A stretch of 64,000 nt of DNA from Paraburkholderia sp. BL23I1N1 (GTDB taxonomy: Bacteria > Pseudomonadota > Gammaproteobacteria > Burkholderiales > Burkholderiaceae). A program made the translations under genes and the position numbers. Below the pieces are notes generated by a model. It was not told where the DNA came from and did not search any database. It saw only the letters and a program-made list of their open reading frames with translations. Positions 43,041 to 51,957 of the stretch are shown here, piece by piece. Each line of letters starts with the position of its first letter. Position 1 is the first letter of the stretch. The DNA is taken from NCBI RefSeq assembly GCF_003610295.1, contig NZ_RAPV01000001.1:2790001-2854000 (forward strand), given 5' to 3'.

Positions 43041-44698
43041 ATCCCCTAACAAACGAACCGCTAGCCGAACCCCGCGATCCTGTCGTCACCCGTAGCCGAT
43101 GGCGGCTATCCCTGGTCTGGCTTGTTCCACTCATCGCCGCGCTGATCGGGCTGTCGATGGTGATCCACGCGTGGCTCTCGGCTGGCCCGGAAATCGCCAT
43201 CTCGTTCAGGACCGCTGCGGGGCTGGAGGCCGGCAAGACCCCTGTTAAATACAAGGACGTGACGGTCGGAACCGTATCTACGGTCGCGCTCAGCGACGAT
43301 GGCTCACACGTGGTCGCCTCTGTTTCGCTTGCCAGGAGCGCGCGGAGCCTGGCGCGCGCAAACAGCCGCTTCTGGGTCGTCCGGCCTCGTTTGGGCATGA
43401 CGGGTGTCTCGGGTATGGACACGCTGCTGTCCGGCGCCTATATCGGTGTAGACACCGGCACTTCGGAGGTCGCGCACACAGCGTTCACGGGGCTGGAAAC
43501 GCCTCCCGCCGTCATCAGTGGAACGCCGGGAACAAGTTTCACGATTCATGCGGACGACCTCGGTTCGCTCGACGTCGGCTCGCCCGTTTACTACCGGCGC
43601 ATTCAGGTCGGCCGCGTCGCGTCGTATAGGCTCGACGCCGATGGCCACGGCGTCAGCGTGCAGATCTTCGTCGATGCACCGTATGACCGGTTTGTCACTG
43701 CAGATACCCGCTTCTGGAATGCGAGCGGGGTCGACCTCTCGCTGGGCGCCGACGGTTTCAAGCTCAAGACGCAATCCGTGGCCGCGATCGTTGGCGGCGG
43801 AATTGCGTTCGCCACGCCCGTCGGTAGCACGACCGCCAGCCCAGGCGGCAGTCGGTTCAATCTGGCGAAAGATGAAGAGACGGCGATGGCGCCGCCAGAC
43901 GGTCCGGCCCAGTACATCGAGTTGCGCTTCGCACAGTCGCTGCGCGGCCTGTCTATGGGTGCTCCCGTGGTGTTTTCGGGAATCAACTTCGGGCGCGTGG
44001 TTTCCATGAAACTCGACTACGACCCGGCCACGCAGCGTTTCCCGATGATCGTCGGCATCGAGGTGTATCCGCAGCGGCTCGGACCGGTGCTCGACAAGCT
44101 GCCCAGAATAAATGGCGATATCGAAAAGGTAGCGCAATTCCTGTCCACCATGGTCGCGCACGGCCTGCGCGGACAGGCGCGCTCCGGCAATTTGCTGACC
44201 GGACAGCTCTATATTTCGCTCGACTTCGTACCGAACGCCCCGAAGGTCTCATACGACGCCGATGCGCGACCGCTTACGCTGCCGACCGCGAGCGGCGGGT
44301 TCGACCAGTTGCAGGAACAGGTGGCGAGCATCGTCGGCAAGATTGATAAAATGCCGCTCGACTCGATCGCACGCCATCTCGACACGGGTCTGGCGGACCT
44401 GGACAGCACCCTGAAGCAGATCAACGGCCAGGTGCTGCCGGCGACCACGCAGACCCTGCAGCAGGCTCGCCAGACCTTCGGCGCCGCGCAGGGCATGCTG
44501 GCCGAAGACGGGCCGCTCCAGGCAAACCTGGGCCAGACGCTGCAGGAAGTGCAGCGCACTGCCCGCTCGCTGCGCACGCTCACTGATCTGCTCGGCCGCC
44601 ATCCGGAAGCGCTGCTGCGCGGCCATGCAGCCGATCAGTCCGCCGTGGCCCCGGTAACCGCGGCCAGCCCCTCTGCTTCACAGGAGTCGAAACAATGA
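43037..44698 (+). CDS. pqiB: PqiB-type MCE protein (intermembrane transport)
   Basis: The 553-residue protein has one N-terminal transmembrane helix (about 25-46) and three MCE repeats, beginning ISFRTAAGLEAGKTPVKYKDVTVGTV, FTIHADDLGSLDVGSPVYYRRIQVG and IELRFAQSLRGLSMGAPVVFSGI. A C-terminal helical region extends the syringe-like tunnel. It forms the periplasm-spanning lipid conduit with PqiA and PqiC. It overlaps pqiA and pqiC by ATGA. Confidence 0.93.
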   Translation: MNPLTNEPLAEPRDPVVTRSRWRLSLVWLVPLIAALIGLSMVIHAWLSAGPEIAISFRTAAGLEAGKTPVKYKDVTVGTVSTVALSDDGSHVVASVSLARSARSLARANSRFWVVRPRLGMTGVSGMDTLLSGAYIGVDTGTSEVAHTAFTGLETPPAVISGTPGTSFTIHADDLGSLDVGSPVYYRRIQVGRVASYRLDADGHGVSVQIFVDAPYDRFVTADTRFWNASGVDLSLGADGFKLKTQSVAAIVGGGIAFATPVGSTTASPGGSRFNLAKDEETAMAPPDGPAQYIELRFAQSLRGLSMGAPVVFSGINFGRVVSMKLDYDPATQRFPMIVGIEVYPQRLGPVLDKLPRINGDIEKVAQFLSTMVAHGLRGQARSGNLLTGQLYISLDFVPNAPKVSYDADARPLTLPTASGGFDQLQEQVASIVGKIDKMPLDSIARHLDTGLADLDSTLKQINGQVLPATTQTLQQARQTFGAAQGMLAEDGPLQANLGQTLQEVQRTARSLRTLTDLLGRHPEALLRGHAADQSAVAPVTAASPSASQESKQ

Positions 44699-45321
44699 GT
44701 TTTTCAGCCCGCGCCAGCCTGCGCTCAGTCACGCTCACCGTCGCGCTGGCCCTGAGCGCCTGCGCGTCCGCGCCGGTGCACTACTACACGCTGGTTTCCC
44801 CGGCAGCACAGCCCGCTTCGGCCCAGCCAGCCGCGCCGTTCGCGATCGACGTGCTGCCAGTGGGCGTTCCCGCCGAGCTCGACCAGCAGGCGATGGTCAT
44901 ACGGCAGGGCGACAGCGGCGTTGCCGTGCTCGACGACGAGCGCTGGGTCGCACCGCTGGGCGATCAACTGCGCGCCGCGCTATCCACCCAGCTGGTGCGC
45001 CGCCTGGGCACCCAGGACGTGGCCGGTCTCACCCGGCCGATCAATCAACCGGTGCTGGGCATCAGGCTGCAGATCCGGCGCCTCGACGCCTGGCCGGGGC
45101 ACGCAGTGCAGCTCGAGGCTGACTGGAGCCTCATTTTCGCGCAAGACCCCAACGGTGTCCGCCTGACCTGCCATACGCAGTTGCAGGAGGCGGCGCCGGG
45201 TGGCTACGCGGACCTGGTGCGCGCGCAGCAACTCGCCATTGCCAGCCTGGCCGGCCGCATTGCGGAGGATGCGCGAGGCTGGGCGCAGTCGCGACAGCGT
45301 GGCTGCACGCCACAGGCCTGA
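44695..45321 (+). CDS. pqiC: PqiC-type outer-membrane lipoprotein (DUF330)
   Basis: The 208-residue protein has a lipobox LSAC (Cys about 23), the motif HYYTLVSPA and the body of ABC-type transport auxiliary lipoproteins. PqiC anchors the PqiB tunnel to the outer membrane. Its position directly after pqiB, with a 4-nt overlap, completes the set. Confidence 0.9.
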   Translation: MSFSARASLRSVTLTVALALSACASAPVHYYTLVSPAAQPASAQPAAPFAIDVLPVGVPAELDQQAMVIRQGDSGVAVLDDERWVAPLGDQLRAALSTQLVRRLGTQDVAGLTRPINQPVLGIRLQIRRLDAWPGHAVQLEADWSLIFAQDPNGVRLTCHTQLQEAAPGGYADLVRAQQLAIASLAGRIAEDARGWAQSRQRGCTPQA

Positions 45322-45369
45322 GCCATCACACCCCATACGCAATTACATGCCCTTGCCGGGTGCACCATC

Positions 45370-47781
45370 ATGCGCAAAGTACCGGACTTCGTCTTTCGTC
45401 TCGCCCTGCTGGCGTTATTCAGTCTGATTCCCCCGGCAGTCTGGGCAGCCACTCCGTCGGAATCCATCGCAATTGCGCCTCTGGCATCGCCTGGCGACGA
45501 CACTGAGACCCTGACAACTCTGGGGGAACTGCAGGGTCAACAGGACCAGATCAAGCAGCGGGCATCGACGGCGACAAGCGACGCGCAATTCGTCGAGCTG
45601 CAGACAGCAATCCAGCAGCTTTCAGCTCGGGTGGACAACCTCCTGGCCACGTCATTGGTGCCCGGGCGCGCGAAATTACAGGCCCAGCTTGACGTGCTCG
45701 GTCCTACGCCGGCTGCGGGCACCACCGTCGAAACACCGGCGGTCGCCGAGCAGCGCCTCGCTATTGCGGCACAGCGGGCGCAGCTTGACGCCGAATTCAG
45801 GCAGGCGGAAAACATCAGGGAGAACCTGCCGAACCTGACTACCCAGATTGGCCGGCTGCAGCATGACCATCTGAAGAACCAGCTCGCCTTTCGCTCCGGA
45901 AGCATTCTGGGCGCTCCGTTCTGGGCACCGCTGTTACATACCGAACCGACAGACCTTGAACGGCTGAAGGTATTCAATTCGCTGATTACCGGTCAACTGC
46001 AGTCGGCGTGGCAACCGGGCGAGCGACTCACGATCGTACTCATGCTGCTGCTCGCGCTCGGAACATGGACAGCAGGCGCCCATCTGCTCGAACGGGCACT
46101 GGTATGGTTCTGCCTGCACCGTCTTCCCGGGGGCCGTTTGCGACGCAGCGCTATCGCGCTGTCGACCACGCTCACCAGTGTGGCGTCCGCTGCATGCGCA
46201 GTCCGGCTCATCTATCTTGCCCTGACTCATCAGCAGCCACTAAACGCCAGCCTGCAGGATTTCGCCAGCGAACTGATTACGCTTGCCCTGACCTGCGCAA
46301 TGATCGCGGGACTGGGCCGGGCGCTGCTGTGCAGTGACCGACCCTCGTGGCGCCTGATGGTCATAGCCGATCCGGTGGCGCGCGCCATCCAGCCATTCCC
46401 CCGGATACTTGCCGCCCTGCTCATGCTCTCCGGCACGGTGGAGCAGTTCAACAGAACAGTCGATACCAGTCTGCAGATGACTCTGCTCGGACGCGGAGTG
46501 GTCTCGCTGGTGGTCGCACTGACCATCGGCGCCGCTCTGCTGCGCGCAGACCGCGTGCATAATGCGCTGGCCGCCGCAGGAGAACCGCCGGAGGCCCGTT
46601 CGACCGTCGCCGGGTTGATCCACGCCGGTGTCATCATTGCCGTCGTGGGCTCGCTGTTTTCGCTGCTGACCGGCTACATTTCGGTTGCACGATTCCTGAC
46701 CTATGAACTCGTCTGGTTTGACCTCGTCCTGTGCAGCTTCTACCTGCTGAGCAGGCTTACCCAGGACGTCTGCGAAAACCTCTTCTCGGCGCACCATGCC
46801 AGCGGCAAAACCATCAAGCAGCTATTAGGGCTGGACGACATCCACCTCGAACAGGCTTCGACGGTGATGTCCGCGGTGGGCCGCAGCCTGCTGCTGGCGA
46901 TCACGGTCATCGCGCTGCTGACCGGCGGCTTCGGCACGACTCCAGCAGACCTGGCCAGCAGCATCCTCGAAATTTTCGGCGGCAACCGGCTGCGCGGGCT
47001 GAACATCGTTCCGGATCACATCCTCAACGCGCTCCTCGCACTGGGTGTTGGCCTGTACCTGCTTCGGTCCGTGCGCAAATGGCTGGATCACGAGTTCCTG
47101 CCCAAAACCGGTATGAGCGTCGGCATGCGAGCCACGCTCCTCGCGCTATTCGTCAACACGGGCCGCGTGCTTATCACGCTGCTGACGCTGTCGATACTGG
47201 GTGTGCGGTGGGATAGCCTCGCATGGATCGTCAGCGCGCTGTCGGTTGGCATCGGCTTCGGGCTTCAGGAAATCGTCAAGAATTTTATCTCCGGTCTGAT
47301 CCTGCTGACCGAGCGCCCGGTCAAGGTCGGCGATATGGTGAGTATTTCCGGCGTCGAGGGCGACATCCGTCGCATCAACGCTCGCGCAACCGAAATCCAG
47401 CTCGCCGATCGGTCCACGGTCATCGTTCCCAACTCCCACCTCATCTCGCAGAACCTGCGCAACGTGACGATGGGAAACCGGACCCAAGGCGTCACGACCC
47501 TCACGCTCACCTTCCCGTTGAACATCGATCCCGAACGGGTGCGCGATCTGCTGCTCGCGGCGTACGAAGCGCACCCGTCGATACTTGATCATCCGGTACC
47601 GTCGGTCATGTTCAGTCAGCTCGCCGCCGACGGCATCACATTGAGTGTCACCGGCTATGTTCGCAGCCCCAGGATAACAGCCGATACGAAGAGCGACCTG
47701 CTGTTCGACATTCTCAAGCGGTTGCGTGCGGCGGCCATTACGTTGGCGACCCCGCAGACTGTGATCGTTCGAGATCTGTGA
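45370..47781 (+). CDS. DUF3772 / MscS-type mechanosensitive channel
   Basis: The 803-residue protein has a signal peptide (ending AVWAA), a periplasmic coiled-coil DUF3772 domain (about 50-170) and around ten transmembrane segments. A C-terminal MscS domain contains the pore-helix region VGIGFGLQEIVKNFISGLILL and the following ERPVKVGDMVSISGVEGDI. It resembles YbiO/MscK-class large channels that release solutes on hypo-osmotic shock. It starts 48 nt after pqiC and may share its transcript. Confidence 0.9.
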   Translation: MRKVPDFVFRLALLALFSLIPPAVWAATPSESIAIAPLASPGDDTETLTTLGELQGQQDQIKQRASTATSDAQFVELQTAIQQLSARVDNLLATSLVPGRAKLQAQLDVLGPTPAAGTTVETPAVAEQRLAIAAQRAQLDAEFRQAENIRENLPNLTTQIGRLQHDHLKNQLAFRSGSILGAPFWAPLLHTEPTDLERLKVFNSLITGQLQSAWQPGERLTIVLMLLLALGTWTAGAHLLERALVWFCLHRLPGGRLRRSAIALSTTLTSVASAACAVRLIYLALTHQQPLNASLQDFASELITLALTCAMIAGLGRALLCSDRPSWRLMVIADPVARAIQPFPRILAALLMLSGTVEQFNRTVDTSLQMTLLGRGVVSLVVALTIGAALLRADRVHNALAAAGEPPEARSTVAGLIHAGVIIAVVGSLFSLLTGYISVARFLTYELVWFDLVLCSFYLLSRLTQDVCENLFSAHHASGKTIKQLLGLDDIHLEQASTVMSAVGRSLLLAITVIALLTGGFGTTPADLASSILEIFGGNRLRGLNIVPDHILNALLALGVGLYLLRSVRKWLDHEFLPKTGMSVGMRATLLALFVNTGRVLITLLTLSILGVRWDSLAWIVSALSVGIGFGLQEIVKNFISGLILLTERPVKVGDMVSISGVEGDIRRINARATEIQLADRSTVIVPNSHLISQNLRNVTMGNRTQGVTTLTLTFPLNIDPERVRDLLLAAYEAHPSILDHPVPSVMFSQLAADGITLSVTGYVRSPRITADTKSDLLFDILKRLRAAAITLATPQTVIVRDL

Positions 47782-47879
47782 GGTTGACCTCCTTCAATTG
47801 ACGGATTTGTAGTCAGCGATTTGACGGGCGCTGTCACTTACCGGTCGTGAGGCAAACTGTTGGCAGAGGCGGGCATGGC

Positions 47880-48296
47880 TCAGAAGGCGGTTGACGGATT
47901 TTGGGCCACTTCGGTGAAGTCGCGCCAGGCCGTGAAGCGAGCGGCGGCAAGGTGTTTGCGATAAAGCGAAGCGCGCAGGAGGTGCCGTTTCAGGGCGAAA
48001 TGTTGTCGGATCGGACCAAAGTTCGAGAGGAAAGCCTGCGTGCGGTCAGGAGCACGGAAGCCCCGCATGTGCTGCTCGCGTTCTCGGGTAGGCTGGTGGC
48101 TATTCTCGGCTCGGTTGTTGACCCGAGCGCTGGCTTTGACGAACACGTGCCTGACGTTTGCCAATTCGGGGATCTCCGCTTTGGCTGCCAGATAACTGCG
48201 CAACTGATCGGTGACGATCTTGCGTGGCACTTCGCCACATGAGGTGAGTACGCGTTTGAAGAAGCGCTTCGCTGCAGTCTTGTCGCGCCGCTTCTG
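47880..48296 (-). pseudogene. IS6-family transposase remnant (C-terminal part)
   Basis: The minus-strand frame ends at 47880 and reads KRRDKTAAKRFFKRVL (encoded about 48249-48293) and RKIVTDQLRSYLAAK, then RVNNRAENSHQPTRERE and the tail RDFTEVAQNPSTAF, typical of IS6-type DDE transposases. The N-terminal half (zinc-binding/HTH and the first catalytic Asp region) is absent. Homology stops at about 48296, where an unrelated coding fragment begins. No terminal inverted repeats were recognised. Confidence 0.8.
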
Positions 48297-48609
48297 GTCC
48301 GACTTCGGTGTACTGGACGGTACGGGTCACTTCAACATGATGATCCTGGAGAAGGAGCGCAGAGTGATCACTCCGCCGAACGGTGCGCCATGGACCGATT
48401 TCTGGACGGCATCGATGATGCATGCGTGGAATCCGGCGTTCGTCGAGGAGCACTATCCACGGCAAATCGCAAAGTGGTCGATGGAAGGACCGGACGACAC
48501 GCTGACCATCCGGCCATCGCCGCCGAGGTCGCCCGGCAGTGCCGCGGCACCGTCGGCGCGCGACTTCGGATGGGCAGCAGTGTGCGCCGCCGAGGTCGAC
48601 GATCTTTGA
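48292..48609 (+). pseudogene. Fragment of a protein resembling linalool dehydratase/isomerase
   Basis: This plus-strand fragment (FWSDFGVLDGTGHFNMM...) contains PPNGAPWTDFWTASMMHAW and NPAFVEEHYPRQ. The layout recalls the C-terminal part of linalool dehydratase/isomerase-family proteins (Pro-Trp, W-T-x2-M-x-H, PAF-x-E-x-YPR). It lacks its N-terminus, being fused at 48292 to the transposase remnant, and stops at 48609 after ARDFGWAAVCAAEVDDL. The assignment is from memory of the family and moderate at best; that it is a broken fragment of a real protein is firmer. Confidence 0.45.
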
Positions 48610-48948
48610 ATTTGCGGGTCTTTTTATTCAAACCTGTGCGCCCCGGAACCAAGCAAGCCGAGTGCAGCTGAGTACATTTTTGAGTATATCGAGAGTTCGA
48701 AGTCGGCATACGCAGGTCGATTTTCAGCAGGGCTGCTCCACTCTCCAGCAAATGGGGGAAGGTCTGTTTGCGCTCGACGAGAGAGACGTCTCGTCGGCCA
48801 ACCCGTCGACGGGGACGCGTTCTGCCCTTCCCGCTCCGCCATCACACCGGGGCTGGAGGAAAACAGAACGCCAATTGAGGCTATGCGTCGCTGTTCCTCC
48901 GCTGGAAGGCACGATAACTATCCTGACGCCGGCGGGCCGAACGTGAAA
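48610..48948. other. Intergenic region after the IS6 scar
   Basis: About 340 bp with no supported gene. Short frames on both strands lack motifs. It is probably decayed sequence from the same rearrangement. Confidence 0.35.
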
Positions 48949-49176
48949 TCAGGTGGAAGTCCGACTGGCTACTTCCCACACGCGACGCAGACGCAGGATG
49001 TCGGGGAGTCCGAAGTCCCACACGTTCGGCGCCGCAAGTCCTCTTTTTTTCGCGACTTCAGTAGCAATTTGCAGCGCAGAAGACCGTTCTCTCAAAAGCG
49101 ACGACAACGCATCCACCAGCAACGTGTAGTCAGCCTCTGTCACGATCAGGCTGTCGGGAGATCGGGTCATGGGCAT
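48949..49176 (-). CDS. Small hypothetical protein, 75 residues
   Basis: The ATG at 49176 follows ACAGAGGTGTCAC, a good ribosome site. The product (MPMTRSPDSLIVTEADYTLL...) is predicted helical and soluble, with DALSSLLRERSSALQIATEVAKKRG. No family is recognised. It lies 74 nt downstream of the UxaA gene on the same strand, so it could be the operon's last gene, but nothing links it to sugar metabolism. Confidence 0.5.
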   Translation of the reverse strand: MPMTRSPDSLIVTEADYTLLVDALSSLLRERSSALQIATEVAKKRGLAAPNVWDFGLPDILRLRRVWEVASRTST

Positions 49177-49249
49177 GTGACACCTCTGTCTAAAAACGGT
49201 ATCGATCCACGAACCGTAAATTTCACATCTCCGGGAAACTCGCCTGCTT

Positions 49250-50779
49250 TCACATCACCGAGCCGAGTTGCCACGGAACAAACTCGCTGTCTCCCATGCC
49301 ATGCTGCTCGCTACAGGTTTTTCTTCCTGATGCCGTGTCCAGCATCAACTCGAATATCTGAGCTCCAGCCTGAGCAATGCCAAGCGTTCCGTCAACGATC
49401 GCTCCACAGTTGAAATCCATATCCGCACTCATCTGCTCGAACATCCGGGTGTTCGTGGCGAGCTTCAGCGAGGGCGTCGGTTTGCACCCGTACACTGACC
49501 CACGGCCCGTGGTGAAACAGATCAGGTTCGCCCCGCCAGCGACCTGCCCCGTCGCCGATACCGGGTCATAGCCAGGGGTATCCATGAAAACCAGTCCGTG
49601 CTGCCCGACAGCTTCGGCGTATCCATAAACTTCCATCAAACCGGTACTGCCGCCCTTCGCGACCGCACCCAGCGATTTTTCCAGGATGGTCGTAATCCCT
49701 CCGGCCTGATTTCCCGGCGAGGGGTTGTTGTTCATATCACCGTGATGGGTGCGCGTATACGCTTCCCACCAGCGCAGCTTTTCCAACAGCTTGTCCGCCA
49801 CCCGTGGCGAGGCCGCACGCGACGTAAGCAGGTGCTCCGCACCATAGATCTCCGGCGTTTCGGAAAGTATGGCCGTTCCTCCATTGCGCACCAGAAGATC
49901 AACGGCGCAACCCAGTGCGGGATTGGCGCTGATCCCCGAGTACCCGTCCGAACCGCCGCACTGCAGCCCGACTTTCAGGTGCGCGGCCGACACAGTACTG
50001 CGGTTTGCGCGATCGGCGAGCGTCAGCATGTCGCCGACGATCTCGATGCCCCTTTGAATGGTTTCACGCGTCCCGCCCTCTTCCTGAATCGTCAGCGTTG
50101 CAATCAAACCCTCCTCTCTGGCGGCCAGCATATCGACCAGTGGTGCGATCTGATTCACCTCGCAACCGAGGCCAACCAGCACCACGCCTGCGAAGTTGGG
50201 ATTGTTCGCGTACCCGCGCAAGGTACGGCGCAGCAATTCGATACCCTCGCCAGATCCGGCCATGCCGCAGCCGCTGCCATGTGTGATAGCCACGACCCCG
50301 TCGACCGATGGAAACGCCTTGAGCGCATTGTCCTTAAAGGCCTCGGCGATATGCCGGCATACGGTTGCCGAGCAATTTACGCTCGCGATCACGCCGATAA
50401 AGTTTCGTGTACCGACGTCTCCATTGGCACGCACATATCCCTGAAACGTTGCCGGCGACCCGTTCACTTCTGTCGCTTCATAAGCGGTACCGCTGGTGGG
50501 TTCGTTCCCGACCGCGCTCATCTCGACGTTCTGGGTATGAACATGCTCCCCCGCTTCAATATCGTGCATAGCGATACCGATGACCCGCCCGTACTTCAGA
50601 ATGGCAGCGCCCTTTTCAATGGGGCGCACAGCCACTTTGTGGCCAGACGGGATCGACGCACGCGTGCGCAATGTCGCCGCCCCGAGATTCACCTCGACCC
50701 CGGCCGGCACTGCATGACGTGCGACCGCGACATTGTCCTGTTCGCGCAGGAGAATAAAAGAATCCGATTCCGTGTTCAT
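49250..50779 (-). CDS. uxaA: Altronate dehydratase (UxaA family)
   Basis: The 509-residue protein has an N-terminal SAF domain (about 1-85; AVAPxxI-type GHKVAVRPIEKGAAILKYG). The C-terminal UxaA catalytic part shows ITHGSGCGMAGSGEGIELLRRTL and LVGLGCEVNQI, with HHGDMNNNPSPGNQAGGITTILEKSLGA further on. Altronate dehydratase converts D-altronate to 2-keto-3-deoxygluconate. The ATG at 50779 follows GGGAAACTT; the open frame reaches 50815, overlapping the upstream gene. It directly follows the UxaB-like gene, so the last two steps of the proposed pathway are adjacent. Confidence 0.9.
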   Translation of the reverse strand: MNTESDSFILLREQDNVAVARHAVPAGVEVNLGAATLRTRASIPSGHKVAVRPIEKGAAILKYGRVIGIAMHDIEAGEHVHTQNVEMSAVGNEPTSGTAYEATEVNGSPATFQGYVRANGDVGTRNFIGVIASVNCSATVCRHIAEAFKDNALKAFPSVDGVVAITHGSGCGMAGSGEGIELLRRTLRGYANNPNFAGVVLVGLGCEVNQIAPLVDMLAAREEGLIATLTIQEEGGTRETIQRGIEIVGDMLTLADRANRSTVSAAHLKVGLQCGGSDGYSGISANPALGCAVDLLVRNGGTAILSETPEIYGAEHLLTSRAASPRVADKLLEKLRWWEAYTRTHHGDMNNNPSPGNQAGGITTILEKSLGAVAKGGSTGLMEVYGYAEAVGQHGLVFMDTPGYDPVSATGQVAGGANLICFTTGRGSVYGCKPTPSLKLATNTRMFEQMSADMDFNCGAIVDGTLGIAQAGAQIFELMLDTASGRKTCSEQHGMGDSEFVPWQLGSVM

Positions 50780-50798
50780 AAGTTTCCCGAGGCAGTTC

Positions 50799-51932
50799 TT
50801 AAACCGATGCGACACGCTCCAGCGTCGCGCGTATTCGCAGCGGTCCAGGACTCACGCCGAGTTTGTCGGCAAGTTGCACGAGCGGCAGAAAACGCCGCTG
50901 CAATTTTTCCGTGTGATTCTGCGCGATGTCCGCGATCCGGTGCTCGAGAAACGGATTGAGTAGGCGATCGCGTAACTCGACGAGATAGGCGAGAGCCTGA
51001 TCGCGCTGACCTAAGGCCGTAAATGTCGGAAGTACATCTTCCGCCCAGACGGTTTCCAGGCTAGCGCGCAGGATGGGGTCGTTCATTGCCTGACATACCG
51101 TCTCGTCAACCGGCCTGCGGTCCTCCAGCCAGCGTTCCGCCAGATAGCTATGACCGAGATTGAGCAGGAACAGCTTCAGACGCTCGAAGTGCTGCAGATC
51201 GTCAGTCAAAACGATGTTCTCGTGTGTGCAGGGTAGAACCAGCCCCGCCTGCTGCTCAATTGCCCAGAGCGCATACGGTTCGGCCACCGCGCCTACCGGT
51301 TCAATCGCCTGCGAAACAATGCGGTCGACGAGCGAATTGGCCCATATGCAACGCGTTCGAAGGTAGGTAGTAAACGGCTCCGGCAGCCGCCACTTTGTCG
51401 CGAGAGTCACAACAAGTCCGCGCAGCGTATCGCCGTTATTGACAACGAGTTCGCATGGAAAGAGGGAGAGCGGCGCATCAGGATTTCGTTCCCAACGGGC
51501 ATGAAGCAACACCAGCAGCTTGGCCGGAAAGCTATGTGGCACGCACTCCGGATGGTTCACGAGCGTCGCGGTATCCCGGTCATCAAGCCGGAATCCCCTG
51601 TCTCCCGTATTGGAAACAATCACCTCGACGTGTTCTGCTATGGCATCTCGCACTTGTGCCCAATGCGTCTCGGCGTGCCATGCTGCGCGCACCGCGTTGC
51701 CGCTCAGCATCTCGTCCACCGGCACTCCGTGGCGCATACCTCGAACCCGTACCGGATATCGCCCGCCCGCTGCCAACGCCGCAATACGCTTCTGACTGGA
51801 CTCGCTGCTGGTGGTCTGCACGACCGTGATGCCGCCGAGCGCGGCACCCCGCGTAATCGCTTCAGAAACAAACAGATCGACATGTGCCTGAAGAAAGCGG
51901 CTCGTGCCGAACTGGAGAATTGGCTGGCTCAT
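50799..51932 (-). CDS. uxaB: Tagaturonate reductase-like (mannitol dehydrogenase family)
   Basis: The 377-residue protein has the N-terminal LQFGTSRFLQAHVDLFV (family GxGRFxRaH-type start). SNTGDRGFRL, FPCELVVNNGDTLRGLV and the catalytic-region LFLLNLGHSYLAERW, which carries the K/N-x-x-N-x-x-H-like pattern of polyol dehydrogenases, follow. Family members interconvert tagaturonate/altronate or fructuronate/mannonate with NADH. It is about 100 residues shorter than E. coli UxaB, so it represents a compact subgroup; substrate is inferred from the adjacent UxaA gene. It lies 25 nt after the Zn-alcohol dehydrogenase gene. Confidence 0.82.
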   Translation of the reverse strand: MSQPILQFGTSRFLQAHVDLFVSEAITRGAALGGITVVQTTSSESSQKRIAALAAGGRYPVRVRGMRHGVPVDEMLSGNAVRAAWHAETHWAQVRDAIAEHVEVIVSNTGDRGFRLDDRDTATLVNHPECVPHSFPAKLLVLLHARWERNPDAPLSLFPCELVVNNGDTLRGLVVTLATKWRLPEPFTTYLRTRCIWANSLVDRIVSQAIEPVGAVAEPYALWAIEQQAGLVLPCTHENIVLTDDLQHFERLKLFLLNLGHSYLAERWLEDRRPVDETVCQAMNDPILRASLETVWAEDVLPTFTALGQRDQALAYLVELRDRLLNPFLEHRIADIAQNHTEKLQRRFLPLVQLADKLGVSPGPLRIRATLERVASV

Positions 51933-51957
51933 GGCAAATATCCGGTATGCGTCAGGG

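Noticed and set aside
47781..47795. Small GAGGT-ACCTC hairpin after the MscS gene as a terminator
   Set aside because: The stem is only five base pairs and there is no T-run.
49598..50959. 453-residue plus-strand frame
   Set aside because: Antisense to uxaA and uxaB; those have full catalytic motifs.
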